From Thalassospira australica (GTDB taxonomy: Bacteria > Pseudomonadota > Alphaproteobacteria > Rhodospirillales > Thalassospiraceae), in NCBI RefSeq assembly GCF_000763295.1, contig NZ_JRJE01000020.1, positions 273,506 to 337,505 of the forward strand: a DNA stretch of 64,000 nt, read 5' to 3'. Shown piece by piece: positions 8,900 through 18,314 of the stretch; positions within the stretch are counted from its first letter, which is position 1, and each line of letters opens with the position of its first letter. Under the pieces are notes generated by a model. It was not told where the DNA came from and made no database searches. It saw only the letters and a list, made by a program, of their open reading frames with translations. The position numbers were made by a program, and so were the translations under genes.

Positions 8900-10255
8900 C
8901 TAGCTATCCAAGGCCATCTCTTCGGCTTCTTCTTCAAGTGCATCGACACTCACATCACTTGAACCATCGCGCTTAGACTTAATCTTCGGAGGAGACTTTC
9001 TCCAAGCGACTAGGTTCTGGCCAACCTCTTGATAAAATTCAGGAACAATCTGTTCTAGCAGCGCAATGAAGTTGGTCTGCTGGGTGAATTTGGCACCGAG
9101 TCTCCGTGACAGAAGGATATGGAACCCAAGGACTTGCATTCCCTCTTTACCCGTTTCGGAAATAGCTACGTCTTCCCGAAGATCGTCTAACGGATACAGG
9201 GTGGGCTCACTACTTCCAGGCCACATCAACCGAATATGAATGTCCGGGGTTTTTACTGTTTTCAACTGTCTAAGCAACCAGTTGACTCGCGCCTTCGTAG
9301 ATTTTTTGTCCTCTGGTGCTCTCAGGAACATCTCAACCGAGATAGTGCGTGTCATCAGGTTCGCATAAATCTCCACCGGAGACGCTGCATCCGGAACAAT
9401 CAGAGTAGCGCCAAGGCGCTTTGTTTCTCTCAGACTTGCGAATTCTTCCTTAAGTCTCAAATTGGGGTCATCCAGATGCTTTCGATGTAGCTTTTCTCGC
9501 ACCAAAGCCTCGGTTTTGCGGGTCAAAATCAAGGAAAGGTCGCGAGTTTCTTGGTGCCAAGCTTCGAGAACTGCGAGCGCCGCTTCAGATTTGGCCGGAA
9601 TCGCCTCTGATGCAGACACCAGCTTGTTTAACTCAGTCCACTCCGGCGGCATTCGATCGAAGCCTTTGATCCCGGTGCTTTCATGGGTCAAAAAACGCTT
9701 TAACTCATTTAGTAGATAAAGCTGATCGGGATCGGCAATCTGTTCATTGCTGATCAAGAGGTCTGCTGTCGTAAGAATAAACATCCAGGACCAATGGTAG
9801 ACCGGAATTTTTGAACGACTTTTCCTGACCGAGTGTAACGGGTGGTTTTCTGGCCGAGTTGTGAATTGATTGGAAATTGTTATTACACAATCCAAGCCAT
9901 GCAGTTTCGCCAAGTTGCGATATCGATCCACTTGATCGTCATCAAGCAAGTTTGACCCCACCTTTGTCTCGATAAGAGCACGCCATTCACGCTTGCCGGT
10001 CCGCACAATCAATAAACCATCAGGCCTATCTTTTGACGCGGCCTTATCGCCAGCGAAAACGATCTCTGTAAAGGCCTCAACCGACGCCGTTTTACCAACG
10101 CGCAGATTGACAGACTTCAAAAGACTTTGCCCGAACTCATATATGCTGGTCAGGCAACTGAGGACAATGGCAGTCGTTCTTCCCTCTTTGGAAGTAGTAG
10201 CGAGTACAGGAAACAGACGAGCAGCTTCACCTTGCGATAAATAATCCGGCTTCAT
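8900..10255 (-). CDS. PD-(D/E)XK nuclease-like protein, single-gene insertion candidate
   Basis: A 451-residue protein with no close family name that I can give. Residues 60-115 carry a PD-(D/E)XK-like core: Glu64, Asp79 (RPDGLLIV), Glu96-Thr-Lys98 (ALIETKVG), then Gln108 (DDDQVDRYR). This order fits Mg-dependent DNA nucleases of the restriction/repair superfamily. The rest (about 320 residues) is helical, without motifs I know. The ATG at 10255 has a very strong ribosome site (AAAAGGGGGG). Its base composition is visibly more AT-rich than alaS. It sits between two similar terminator segments as if inserted after alaS. A defence or accessory role is an inference. Confidence 0.65.
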   Translation of the reverse strand: MKPDYLSQGEAARLFPVLATTSKEGRTTAIVLSCLTSIYEFGQSLLKSVNLRVGKTASVEAFTEIVFAGDKAASKDRPDGLLIVRTGKREWRALIETKVGSNLLDDDQVDRYRNLAKLHGLDCVITISNQFTTRPENHPLHSVRKSRSKIPVYHWSWMFILTTADLLISNEQIADPDQLYLLNELKRFLTHESTGIKGFDRMPPEWTELNKLVSASEAIPAKSEAALAVLEAWHQETRDLSLILTRKTEALVREKLHRKHLDDPNLRLKEEFASLRETKRLGATLIVPDAASPVEIYANLMTRTISVEMFLRAPEDKKSTKARVNWLLRQLKTVKTPDIHIRLMWPGSSEPTLYPLDDLREDVAISETGKEGMQVLGFHILLSRRLGAKFTQQTNFIALLEQIVPEFYQEVGQNLVAWRKSPPKIKSKRDGSSDVSVDALEEEAEEMALDS

Positions 10256-10357
10256 TTTTACCCCCCTTTTACCACAACCAAAGGTTATATCTCGCCGCAC
10301 CTAACATGCAACCCAAAGATACATTTCAAGCGAGGATATATTCCAGACTTGCAAAGC

Positions 10358-10384
10358 AAAAAGGGCCCCGGTTGGGGCCCTTTT
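10358..10384 (-). terminator. alaS terminator
   Basis: AAAAAGGGCCCC-GGTT-GGGGCCCTTTT is a perfect 11-bp stem. Read on the minus strand it follows the alaS stop by about 30 bases and ends in TTTTT. It is symmetrical enough to work in both directions. Confidence 0.9.
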
Positions 10385-10413
10385 AATTCATCAGACTTTT
10401 GGCTGGTGATCGC

Positions 10414-13068
10414 TTATCCGGCGATATGTGCCTCGATCGCGGCCAATGCCGCATCAGCCTGCGACGGATCGGAACCGCCGCCCTGTGCCATGTCCGGACG
10501 GCCACCGCCGCCCTTGCCACCGAGTTTTTCAACACCGATGCGGACAAGGTCAACCGCGCTGTATGTGTCCTTGAGGTCTTCGGTCAGGCCAACAACGATG
10601 GAGGCTTTGCCACCATCACCGGAAACAAGTGCCACGATGCCTGATCCCATCTGATCGCGGAGCTCATCGACCATGCCCTTAAGTTCCTTGGCCGGAATAC
10701 CGTCAAGCGAACGCAGCGCCATTTTGACGCCATTGACTTCCTTGAAGGCATCGCCGCCCGATGCAGCGCCCGAACCAGCCGTTGCCAGCTTCTTGCGCAG
10801 ATCGGAAACTTCGCGTTCGAGACGGCGACGTTCTTCCTGCAGCGCCTTGACGCGGGCGGGGATGTCTTCGGGAACGGCTTTCAGGTCTGCAGCAACCGAG
10901 GTCAGAACATTTTCGCGTGCCGACATATATTTCGCGGCATCGGCACCGGTCAATGCCTCGATACGGCGCACACCGCTTGAAACCGCCCCTTCGGACACGA
11001 TTTTGAACATGCCGATATCACCGGTGCGTTTGACATGCGTCCCGCCGCAAAGCTCAAGCGAATAGGCATGTTCGTTGGCGACTGGCTTGCCCATGGAAAC
11101 AACGCGGACTTCATCGCCGTATTTTTCGCCAAACAGCGCCATCGCGCCCAGCTCGATCGCCTCGTCCGGGGTCATCAGACGGGTGGTGACTTCGCTGTTT
11201 TCGCGGATCAGGCTGTTGACGTCTGCTTCGATCACTGCGGCTTCCTCGGCTGTCACAGCCTTGGGGTGCGAGATATCAAAACGCAGGCGATCAGACGCAA
11301 CCAACGAGCCCTTCTGGGTCACGTGATCACCAAGATGCTTGCGCAGAACCGCATGCAAAAGGTGGGTTGCCGAATGGTTGGCGCGCAGGGATGAACGACG
11401 GGTATGGTCCACGCGAAATTCCGCAGCATCGCCAACCTTAACCTCGCCCTCGGCGATCTTGCCAAGATGAACATGCAACGCCCCCAGTTTTTTCTGGGTA
11501 TCGGTGATTTCAATGATCGCGCCGTTTTCGGTTTTGATCACACCGGCATCGCCCTGCTGACCACCGGACTCCCCAAAGAAGGTGGTCTGGTTGGCGATAA
11601 CGGCAACTTCGTCACCCTTTGATGCCGATTTGACTTCGGCACCGTCCTTGATGAGCGCGGTTACAACACCTTCGGCCGTTTCGGTTTCATAGCCGAGGAA
11701 TTCGGTCGCGCCATCACGGTCGTTGATGTCAAACCAGACTTCCTCGGTCGCGGCTTCGCCTGAACCGGACCAGGCCGCGCGTGCCTTGGCTTTCTGTTCT
11801 TCCATGGCCGTGGTGAAACCGTCTTCATCAATGCCGATTTTGCGTTCTTTGAGCGCATCAGCCGTCAGATCAAGCGGGAAGCCATAGGTATCATAAAGCT
11901 TGAATGCGACATCGCCCGAAAGGGTCGCGCCTTCTTCCATGTCACCGGTCGCGTCATCAAGCATCTTAAGCCCGCGATCAAGCATGGTTTTAAAGCCTTG
12001 CTCTTCAAGCTTAAGCGTTTCTTCGATCAGGGCCTGCGCACGAACCAGTTCCGGGAAGGCACCGCCCATTTTGCGCACCAGCGACGGGACAAGTTCATAC
12101 ATCACCGGGTCCTGCGTTCCGATCATATGCAGGTGGCGCATTGCGCGGCGCATGATACGGCGCAGAACATTGCCACGACCGGCATTGGACGGCAGTACGC
12201 CATCGGCAATCAGGAAGCTGGTCGAGCGCAGATGATCGGCAACCACGCGGTGCGACACATTATGCGGGCCATCGGGGTCTGAATTGGTGGCGTCTGCTGA
12301 TGCTTCGATCAGCGCGCGCATCAAATCGATGTCATAGTTGTCGTGCTTGCCCTGCAGGACAGCGGCAATACGTTCCAGACCCATGCCGGTATCAATGGAT
12401 GGCTTGGGCAGGTCAACGCGTTCGCCGTTTGCCAATTGCTCGTACTGCATGAAGACGAGGTTCCAGATTTCAATGAACCGGTCGCCGTCTTCTTCCGGGC
12501 TGCCCGGAGGGCCACCCCAGATATGGTCGCCATGGTCAAAGAAGATTTCCGAGCACGGACCACACGGACCGGTATCGCCCATCGACCAGAAATTGTCCGA
12601 GGTCGGGATACGGATGATACGGTCATCGGAAAGACCGGCGATCTTTTTCCAAAGACCATGTGCTTCGTCGTCGGTGTGATAGACCGTCACCAGAAGCTTG
12701 TCGGCTGGAAGACCGTATTCCTTGGTGATCAGGTTCCAGGCAAATTCAATCGCGTCTTCCTTGAAGTAATCGCCAAACGAGAAGTTACCGAGCATTTCAA
12801 AGAAGGTGTGGTGACGTGCGGTACGCCCGACATTTTCAAGGTCATTATGTTTGCCCCCGGCGCGCACGCATTTCTGCGAGGTCGCTGCACGGGAATAGTC
12901 ACGCTGTTCCTGACCGGTGAAAACGTTCTTGAACTGAACCATCCCGGCATTGGTGAACATCAGGGTAGGGTCATTGCGCGGCACCAGCGGGCTGGAGGAA
13001 ACGGTTTCATGGCCGTTCTTGCGGAAGAACTCCAGAAATGTGGTGCGGATATCGTTGACGGTCTGCAT
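10414..13068 (-). CDS. alaS: Alanine-tRNA ligase
   Basis: An 884-residue cytoplasmic enzyme that charges tRNA-Ala. It is full length for the bacterial family. The class II catalytic domain is at the N-terminus ([16 protein letters not shown] near 37; [18 protein letters not shown] near 85). The editing domain has the zinc-binding HSATHLLH near residue 565 and [13 protein letters not shown] near 665. The glycine-rich C-Ala tail ([16 protein letters not shown]) is near 855. GGAGAGAT stands before the ATG. It is usually next to recA in proteobacteria; here recA lies 4 kb upstream in the same direction, with several genes in between. Confidence 0.98.
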   Translation of the reverse strand: MQTVNDIRTTFLEFFRKNGHETVSSSPLVPRNDPTLMFTNAGMVQFKNVFTGQEQRDYSRAATSQKCVRAGGKHNDLENVGRTARHHTFFEMLGNFSFGDYFKEDAIEFAWNLITKEYGLPADKLLVTVYHTDDEAHGLWKKIAGLSDDRIIRIPTSDNFWSMGDTGPCGPCSEIFFDHGDHIWGGPPGSPEEDGDRFIEIWNLVFMQYEQLANGERVDLPKPSIDTGMGLERIAAVLQGKHDNYDIDLMRALIEASADATNSDPDGPHNVSHRVVADHLRSTSFLIADGVLPSNAGRGNVLRRIMRRAMRHLHMIGTQDPVMYELVPSLVRKMGGAFPELVRAQALIEETLKLEEQGFKTMLDRGLKMLDDATGDMEEGATLSGDVAFKLYDTYGFPLDLTADALKERKIGIDEDGFTTAMEEQKAKARAAWSGSGEAATEEVWFDINDRDGATEFLGYETETAEGVVTALIKDGAEVKSASKGDEVAVIANQTTFFGESGGQQGDAGVIKTENGAIIEITDTQKKLGALHVHLGKIAEGEVKVGDAAEFRVDHTRRSSLRANHSATHLLHAVLRKHLGDHVTQKGSLVASDRLRFDISHPKAVTAEEAAVIEADVNSLIRENSEVTTRLMTPDEAIELGAMALFGEKYGDEVRVVSMGKPVANEHAYSLELCGGTHVKRTGDIGMFKIVSEGAVSSGVRRIEALTGADAAKYMSARENVLTSVAADLKAVPEDIPARVKALQEERRRLEREVSDLRKKLATAGSGAASGGDAFKEVNGVKMALRSLDGIPAKELKGMVDELRDQMGSGIVALVSGDGGKASIVVGLTEDLKDTYSAVDLVRIGVEKLGGKGGGGRPDMAQGGGSDPSQADAALAAIEAHIAG

Positions 13069-13258
13069 ATCTCTCCAACCCGGAAAACGCGGAACAATAG
13101 CATCCGCCTCATTGGCGGACGGACTGCCCTATTTAGCGGCTCGGCCCTGCGCTGTCCAGTCAGGCGAAAGAAGTCCGCGATATTTGCCGCAAGTTTTCCG
13201 AAATTAGACGATCAGATGACGCCCTCATGGCTTTGGCCTGCGAGAGATTCCAAACCGG

Positions 13259-13771
13259 TCAAAGCAAAAAGGTGAATCGGTTTCGGTTCATTGCTTCGAC
13301 AAACCCGGTCGGTTCAAACCCAAGCCGCAGCAATAATTTCCCGGATGGTACGTTTTGGGGATGGGCAAATGCCGTCAGTTGCCTGATCGCGGTGTTATCA
13401 CGTGCGTATGCAAGTGCAAACGCAGCCAATTCATGGCCAAATCCCTGCCCCCATGCGACGGGCGCAAAGTAATATCCAAGTTCCGGCCCCCAACCGGGAT
13501 CGAACGGATCGGTATAAAGCCCGCCCCAGCCGATGATATCACCCGTGCCGCGCACCCGAACCACCCAAGGCGCGAAACCGTCGCGGCGTCTGAACCACTC
13601 ATGGACCAGAACGCGCTTGCGACAGGCGGCAAAGCTTTCATCACAATGGGTAAACCGCATGGCGTTGCGATCCCCCAAAAAGGCATAAAGTTCGGGGATA
13701 TCTGCCTGCGTTGAGGCCGCAAGTTCGAGACGATCTGTCTGAAGGGTCACGCCCGGACTAGTCGTTTGCAC
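13259..13771 (-). CDS. GNAT-family N-acetyltransferase
   Basis: About 170 residues, starting with the RimJ/RimL-type LQTDRLELAASTQADIPELYAFL. The acetyl-CoA-binding region is WGQGFGHELAAFALAYA and the late strand is NVPSGKLLLRLGFEPTGF. The substrate could be a protein N-terminus or a small amine. I place the start at GTG 13771, which overlaps the entericidin stop by 14 bases; a GTG at 13747 is also possible. A longer frame to 13840 would overlap the lipopeptide gene fully and is unlikely. Confidence 0.8.
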   Translation of the reverse strand: MQTTSPGVTLQTDRLELAASTQADIPELYAFLGDRNAMRFTHCDESFAACRKRVLVHEWFRRRDGFAPWVVRVRGTGDIIGWGGLYTDPFDPGWGPELGYYFAPVAWGQGFGHELAAFALAYARDNTAIRQLTAFAHPQNVPSGKLLLRLGFEPTGFVEAMNRNRFTFLL

Positions 13772-13901
13772 TGTCCTGGATCGTTTTGCCAAGGTTTTCC
13801 ATGTCACGCCCAAACCCTTCTGCGGTTTCGCATGCGCCAAGGGTCAAGCCAAAACCAACAACCATCATGACAGCGACAAAACGTTTGATAATCGTTTCCA
13901 T
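13758..13901 (-). CDS. Entericidin-like small lipoprotein (copy 1)
   Basis: A 47-residue lipopeptide: METIIKRF, a hydrophobic core, the lipobox LGAC, then ETAEGFGRDMENLGKTIQD. This fits the entericidin A/B family of small cell-envelope lipoproteins associated with stationary phase or envelope stress. The start follows CAGGAACT. The gene overlaps the GNAT gene and has a paralogue at 14525-14665 that shares ACETAEGFG. Confidence 0.85.
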   Translation of the reverse strand: METIIKRFVAVMMVVGFGLTLGACETAEGFGRDMENLGKTIQDSAND

Positions 13902-14037
13902 AGTTCCTGGATGCTCCGTTGACGTCAGACTTTCGGGCATATTACCCGCTATTTGGGACCGTATTTTGACCTGTGGTGAACAGCGGCGCAACTGTTATCC
14001 CCCTTGCCCGGCAACGTGATTGAAACCCCATTTTACA

Positions 14038-14066
14038 GAAAAAAGGACGCCAAACGGCGCCCTTTT
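14038..14066 (-). terminator. Terminator after the DUF1328 gene
   Basis: AAAGG-A-CGCC pairs with GGCG-C-CCTTT around an AAAC loop (one mismatch). On the minus strand it ends in TTTTTT, 64 bases past the DUF1328 stop. Confidence 0.8.
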
Positions 14067-14129
14067 AGATAATCGGATTAAGTGATCGGAGCGGTGAACG
14101 TGTCATGCTCCGGCCTCTATTGCGTCGCA

Positions 14130-14306
14130 TTACACCGGGGGGCGACGTCCGCGAAAGGCATTGACCAGCAGCGAAACAACGAAAAGCACCAGAAAAACAA
14201 AGAACAGTATTTTCGCGATGCCAACGAACGTGCCCGCAAGACCACCAAACCCAAGAACGGCGGCGATCAAGGCCAGCACAAGACAGAAAATTGCCCAACC
14301 AATCAT
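14130..14306 (-). CDS. DUF1328 small membrane protein
   Basis: A 58-residue inner-membrane protein with two hydrophobic helices: [20 protein letters not shown], a glycine-rich turn ([12 protein letters not shown]), then [19 protein letters not shown] and a basic tail. This is the YtjA/DUF1328 pattern, found widely in proteobacteria and often beside stress genes; its function is unknown. CTAGGAGATGAGAA gives a good ribosome site. It lies between two entericidin genes in the same direction, which suggests a shared envelope-stress role. Confidence 0.88.
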   Translation of the reverse strand: MIGWAIFCLVLALIAAVLGFGGLAGTFVGIAKILFFVFLVLFVVSLLVNAFRGRRPPV

Positions 14307-14386
14307 TTCTCATCTCCTAGAAGATATTGCTCGTGTCCCGGATTGTTTTTCCGGTCTTTTGCATTCATAGACGGTGTCTGGATCGG

Positions 14387-14420
14387 CCCGGCTGACAGGC
14401 TTTTTGGCCTGTCAGCCGGG
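14387..14420. other. Perfect 14-bp hairpin between small envelope genes
   Basis: CCCGGCTGACAGGC and GCCTGTCAGCCGGG pair perfectly around a TTTTTG loop. Neither side has a T-run, so it is not a classic terminator. It lies between entericidin copy 2 and the DUF1328 gene, both transcribed leftward, and could be an mRNA processing or stability element. Confidence 0.7.
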
Positions 14421-14524
14421 GGCGCACAAATCGACAGATACCCATTGGGGAGGAAGTAGGTATCGCGTCGCGCAGCCAATTGCCGATCACATCAACAGCA
14501 GGCGTCGTTCAGAGCAGAATATGC

Positions 14525-14665
14525 TTAGTTAGATTCTTCCTGAATGGCTTCGCCAGCGTCCTCGACATCTTCGCCAAAGCCTTCGGCGGTCTCACAGGCA
14601 GCAAGGCCAAGACCCATGCCCGAAATCATCAGAATCGCGAAAATCTTTTTCATCATGTTCGACAT
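14525..14665 (-). CDS. Entericidin-like small lipoprotein (copy 2)
   Basis: A 46-residue lipopeptide: MSNMMKKIF, a hydrophobic core, the lipobox LAAC, then ETAEGFGEDVEDAGEAIQ. It is the same family as the copy at 13758 but has a more acidic tail. I choose the ATG at 14665 because CTGGAG lies nine bases upstream; the in-frame ATG at 14671 is too close to it. Copies 1 and 2 probably arose by local duplication. Confidence 0.83.
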   Translation of the reverse strand: MSNMMKKIFAILMISGMGLGLAACETAEGFGEDVEDAGEAIQEESN

Positions 14666-14777
14666 ATTCATTCTCCAGTTTTCTCGACGGTGAAGTTCGT
14701 CACACCAAGTCAAACGGAAGAAACCGAAAGTTGTTCCGCAAAAAGTTTGACAACTTGCTGTTCTGATAGAAACAGGG

Positions 14778-14804
14778 TGGGCAGAAGCCTTTGTTTTCTG
14801 CCCA
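14778..14804 (-). terminator. Hairpin after the secreted hydrolase gene
   Basis: TGGGCAGAA and TTCTGCCCA form a perfect 9-bp stem with a 9-base loop, 60 bases past the hydrolase stop on the minus strand. No T-run follows, so strength is uncertain. Confidence 0.45.
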
Positions 14805-14863
14805 TTCTGGCCGATCGTGACTATTTTGGGGCACGACGGCCAGATAGGGTTTTGGTCGTCACT

Positions 14864-15919
14864 TTATCCAGCCAGCGACAGAAACCGGACAATTTCATCA
14901 ATGATATCCTGATGGATTTTGCCACGATCTGTGCCTTCTGGGTCCGAGCAAATCGGGTCATCATCCATTTGCGCCAAAAGTTCTGCTGCACCGGGAACAC
15001 ATTCCGCCAGAAATGTCAGATGATTGGCTGGCGAAAAAACTGCCAGTTGGGCATTGCCAAGCCGTGCGAGGATATTGCTTCCATTGGGGCCAACATCGGC
15101 AGCACGCCAGCCGTGTTCGCGACCAAGACGGATAAACAGGATATCTTCATCAATCCCATCAAGGCTTTCGGATTTCACCGCATCAGTCATGCCGGGTTCG
15201 ATTGCGACAATACTTGAAATCCGCGGATCAGAATGGGTTGTTTCAAAATCATCGGGCAAATGATCCAAACGGACCCCACCTTTGGCAAGGAATGCACAAT
15301 CCTGGGCATTATCCTGAAATTCCGCGCAATAATCGCCATAGGCATCGCGATCAAACTGCACCCCCGCAAGGTTGAGAACCGTTGTTCCGCCAAGCGAAAA
15401 GCCAACTGCCGAAATGCGATCCGTATCGATGTAAGGTGCAAATTCCGGGTTCGAAAGGACCTGATCGAGGGTGGCGGTGATGTCCATCGCCCGCACGCCA
15501 AGTTGCACGGTGCGGCGCGGTGATGAATCCCCCGATGTGGTTCCGGGATGATTAACAGCAAGCACAATTGCCCCGCGCAAGGCCAGCGCCGATGACAGCC
15601 ACCCAATGCCATCCATGTTCCCCCCCGAACCATGCGACAGCAAGACCAGCGGGTATTTACCCGGCGCAATTGCCGCACCGATATAGGCATCGACACTTTG
15701 CCAAATCGCACTTTTGCCCACTGGTGCGCGATAAATATGCGTGCCCGCCGGATACCAGATCGATGCGGCAAGCGGTCTAGAACGATGCGCGGCACTGACA
15801 TCAAACCGGTCATATCCGGCCCATTGTTTGGGGGCGTTGTCACCTGCATGTGCCGATACCGGCACGAGACTTGCGAAAAGGCCAAGGGCAACGATCATCG
15901 CAGAAGTTACGTGTTTCAT
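14864..15919 (-). CDS. Secreted alpha/beta hydrolase, dienelactone-hydrolase-like
   Basis: A 351-residue periplasmic or secreted enzyme. It has a Sec signal peptide (cleavage after VSAHA, near residue 25). The oxyanion stretch is LLSHGSGGNMDG near 95, and the nucleophile elbow GFSLGG near residue 175. This fits the predicted dienelactone hydrolase / PAF-acetylhydrolase-like group, acting on esters or lactones. The divergent AraC-type regulator starts 152 bases away and probably controls it. Confidence 0.85.
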   Translation of the reverse strand: MKHVTSAMIVALGLFASLVPVSAHAGDNAPKQWAGYDRFDVSAAHRSRPLAASIWYPAGTHIYRAPVGKSAIWQSVDAYIGAAIAPGKYPLVLLSHGSGGNMDGIGWLSSALALRGAIVLAVNHPGTTSGDSSPRRTVQLGVRAMDITATLDQVLSNPEFAPYIDTDRISAVGFSLGGTTVLNLAGVQFDRDAYGDYCAEFQDNAQDCAFLAKGGVRLDHLPDDFETTHSDPRISSIVAIEPGMTDAVKSESLDGIDEDILFIRLGREHGWRAADVGPNGSNILARLGNAQLAVFSPANHLTFLAECVPGAAELLAQMDDDPICSDPEGTDRGKIHQDIIDEIVRFLSLAG

Positions 15920-16071
15920 GATTTCAATCCTTGTTTTAGGGTTAACCAGATTGAAATTGCTGCTGTTTTTGCGATGTGGCGTCCTCGAACCGGTTTAAGG
16001 ACGTGCAAAACCGGTTTTTGAACCTGCCATGTCACCAGAAAACATCCGGCAACCACAGGAACCCACCCGAC

Positions 16072-17115
16072 ATGATCGCATTACCCGTCCCGATGATTGT
16101 TGCACTGTTGCTGGGTTTCGTGTTTGTGCGCGCAGTGATCTCGGATCGAATGCCCGGAATGCTCGCGGCCCTGCTGCTGACATGTGCGGTGCAAAGTTTG
16201 CTGGTTTCACTGGTGCACTATTACGGGATGAGCGAACTTCGCATGATCCAGCCAATCACCGCGGCGATCATCCCGGCCCTGACATGGGTTGCCTTTCTTG
16301 ACAGCAGCATTCGTGCACACTTCCGGCGCATGGATTGTATCCATTTTGGCGTGCCCGTGATCATGGCTGTTGTGGTGACACTCGCGCCTGTATTGATTGA
16401 CCCCCTGTTGGCGGGAATCTTTGCCGGATATGGAAGTGCGATCTTGCTTGCCTTGCATCGTCAGGGCGATGACCTTGCCAATACACCGCTTGGCGCGGGA
16501 CATGTTCCGGCCCTGATCTGGCGGGTAATTGCCGTTGCGCTGATCATTTCGGCCATCAGTGACGCCCTGATCACGGCAACGCTCAATTATGGTCTTCCCG
16601 ATGCGCCGGGCATTATCCTGAGCGTGTTCTCGTCACTTGCGCTTTTGACGATCGGGTTTCTCGCCCTGTCACCCGACATTGCGATGCGACGGCCTGAAAA
16701 TTCTGGAACGCCCGCCGCAGAAACCAGCGACACCAGCCCTGCCCCCAGCCCTGCCCCCAGCCCTGCCCAAAGTAACATTCCGGTACAAACGATCATGGCT
16801 GAACTTGAGACACTGGTCGTAGAGCGGCAATTATATCTTGATGCGGATTTGACCCTGGCCCGTCTGGCCCGGCGGCTTGGCTATCCGTTAAAACAGGTCT
16901 CAACAGCCATCAACGCCGTCACGGGTGAAAATGTTTCGCGTTACATCAACAAGTTCCGGGTTGACCATGCGTGCGGCGAACTTGCCAAAGGCGAAACCGT
17001 CACCACCGCCATGCTGGCAAGCGGATTTAACACCAAGTCCAACTTCAATCGCGAATTTTTGCGCATTACCGGCGAAACACCAAGCCAGTGGCTGCTTAAG
17101 ACCCGGCAACACTAA
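16072..17115 (+). CDS. Membrane-anchored AraC-family regulator
   Basis: A 347-residue protein. The N-terminal 200 residues contain about six or seven hydrophobic helices. A linker rich in Pro, Ala and Ser (near 220-235) follows. The C-terminal 100 residues form an AraC DNA-binding domain (LTLARLARRLGYPLKQVSTAIN and SGFNTKSNFNREFLRITGETPSQW). The layout matches membrane AraC regulators such as those beside hydrolase genes. The start at 16072 has CAGGAA upstream. It is divergent from the secreted hydrolase, its likely target. Confidence 0.85.
   Translation: MIALPVPMIVALLLGFVFVRAVISDRMPGMLAALLLTCAVQSLLVSLVHYYGMSELRMIQPITAAIIPALTWVAFLDSSIRAHFRRMDCIHFGVPVIMAVVVTLAPVLIDPLLAGIFAGYGSAILLALHRQGDDLANTPLGAGHVPALIWRVIAVALIISAISDALITATLNYGLPDAPGIILSVFSSLALLTIGFLALSPDIAMRRPENSGTPAAETSDTSPAPSPAPSPAQSNIPVQTIMAELETLVVERQLYLDADLTLARLARRLGYPLKQVSTAINAVTGENVSRYINKFRVDHACGELAKGETVTTAMLASGFNTKSNFNREFLRITGETPSQWLLKTRQH
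16733..16768 (+). repeat. Three exact 12-bp tandem repeats in the regulator's linker
   Basis: CCAGCCCTGCCC occurs three times head to tail and codes for Pro-Ala-Pro-Ser units between the membrane and DNA-binding parts. A unit of 12 bases keeps frame, so linker length could vary between strains. Confidence 0.9.
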
Positions 17116-17185
17116 TTCAGATCCACCGACTGCCCACCATCGCCAAGGGAAACACCCAGGGCCTTTTGCAGGCAATGCGCAGACA

Positions 17186-17217
17186 TGAAAAAACGGGCGC
17201 ACAAGGCGCCCGTTCTG
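17186..17217 (-). terminator. recA terminator
   Basis: AACGGGCGC-ACAAG-GCGCCCGTT is a perfect 9-bp stem. On the minus strand it follows the recA stop by 20 bases and runs into TTTTTT. Confidence 0.92.
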
Positions 17218-17237
17218 TTGATTTGGTCCGGTCTGAC

Positions 17238-18314
17238 CTATGCGTCGTCATTCACCGGATTGTCTTCGTTCATATTGGTCATGGCCTCGGCGATCAGACC
17301 GGCACTTTCGCGGATGCTGGTTTCGATCTCGTGGGTCATTTCCGGATTTTCGCGCAAAAAATTCTTGGCGTTTTCACGGCCCTGACCGATCCGGGTCGAG
17401 TTGTAAGAGAACCACGATCCTGATTTTTCAACGATGCCCGCCTTCACGCCAAGATCGAGGATTTCCCCCATCTTGGAGACACCTTCGCCATACATGATGT
17501 CGAATTCGACCTGCTTGAAGGGCGGTGCCATCTTGTTCTTGACGACCTTCACACGCGTCTGGTTGCCAACGACCTCGTCACGGTCCTTGATCTGGCCGAT
17601 ACGGCGAATATCAAGACGGACAGAAGCATAGAATTTAAGCGCGTTACCACCGGTGGTGGTTTCCGGGCTGCCAAACATCACGCCGATCTTCATACGGATC
17701 TGGTTGATGAAGATCACCATGCAGTTCGACCGCGAGACCGAACTGGTCAGCTTGCGCAGCGCCTGACTCATCAAACGCGCCTGCAGACCGACATGGGTGT
17801 CGCCCATTTCACCTTCAAGTTCGGCACGCGGCACAAGGGCCGCGACCGAATCGACAACCAGAACATCAATCGCGCCAGAACGCACCAGCGTATCGGCGAT
17901 TTCAAGCGCCTGTTCACCGGCATCGGGCTGCGAAATCAGAAGATCGTCGGTATTTACGCCCAGTTTGCGGGCATATCCCGGATCAAGCGCATGTTCCGCA
18001 TCGACAAATGCGCAAGTCCCGCCAAGCTTCTGGGCTTCGGCGACCGTGTGCAGGGCCAATGTGGTTTTACCCGAACTTTCCGGACCATAAATTTCAACAA
18101 TACGGCCCCGTGGCAGACCACCGATGCCAAGCCCGATATCAAGACCAAGCGAACCGGTTGAAATTGCGGAGATATCAACGGCGCTTTCCCGCTGACCCAG
18201 CTTCATAATCGAACCTTTGCCAAATGCCCGTTCGATCTGCCCAAGGGCGGCTTCGAGTGCCTTCTGCTTATCCATAGTATCCTTATCCACCAAATGCAGC
18301 GCGGTCTGAATCAT
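17238..18314 (-). CDS. recA: RecA recombinase
   Basis: A 358-residue ATP-dependent DNA strand-exchange protein and LexA coprotease. It has GKGSIMKLG near 35, Walker [10 protein letters not shown] near 80, Walker [13 protein letters not shown] near 150, the L2-loop-like [14 protein letters not shown] near 215, and an acidic C-terminus. It is full length. The leader [20 protein letters not shown] resembles other alphaproteobacterial RecA proteins, so I keep the first ATG; an ATG at 18275 with AAGGAT is an alternative. A LexA box lies 141 bases upstream. Confidence 0.98.
   Translation of the reverse strand: MIQTALHLVDKDTMDKQKALEAALGQIERAFGKGSIMKLGQRESAVDISAISTGSLGLDIGLGIGGLPRGRIVEIYGPESSGKTTLALHTVAEAQKLGGTCAFVDAEHALDPGYARKLGVNTDDLLISQPDAGEQALEIADTLVRSGAIDVLVVDSVAALVPRAELEGEMGDTHVGLQARLMSQALRKLTSSVSRSNCMVIFINQIRMKIGVMFGSPETTTGGNALKFYASVRLDIRRIGQIKDRDEVVGNQTRVKVVKNKMAPPFKQVEFDIMYGEGVSKMGEILDLGVKAGIVEKSGSWFSYNSTRIGQGRENAKNFLRENPEMTHEIETSIRESAGLIAEAMTNMNEDNPVNDDA

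Noticed and set aside
12343..13275. 310-codon plus-strand frame antisense to alaS
   Set aside because: It mirrors the codon bias of alaS, which is a clear full-length gene; no independent motif or start signal.
14480..15217. 245-codon plus-strand frame opposite the secreted hydrolase and entericidin 2
   Set aside because: It overlaps two well-supported genes on the other strand and has no recognisable features.
16733..16768. CRISPR-like short repeats
   Set aside because: The units are contiguous, have no spacers and encode a Pro/Ala/Ser linker; no CRISPR array is present in the window.
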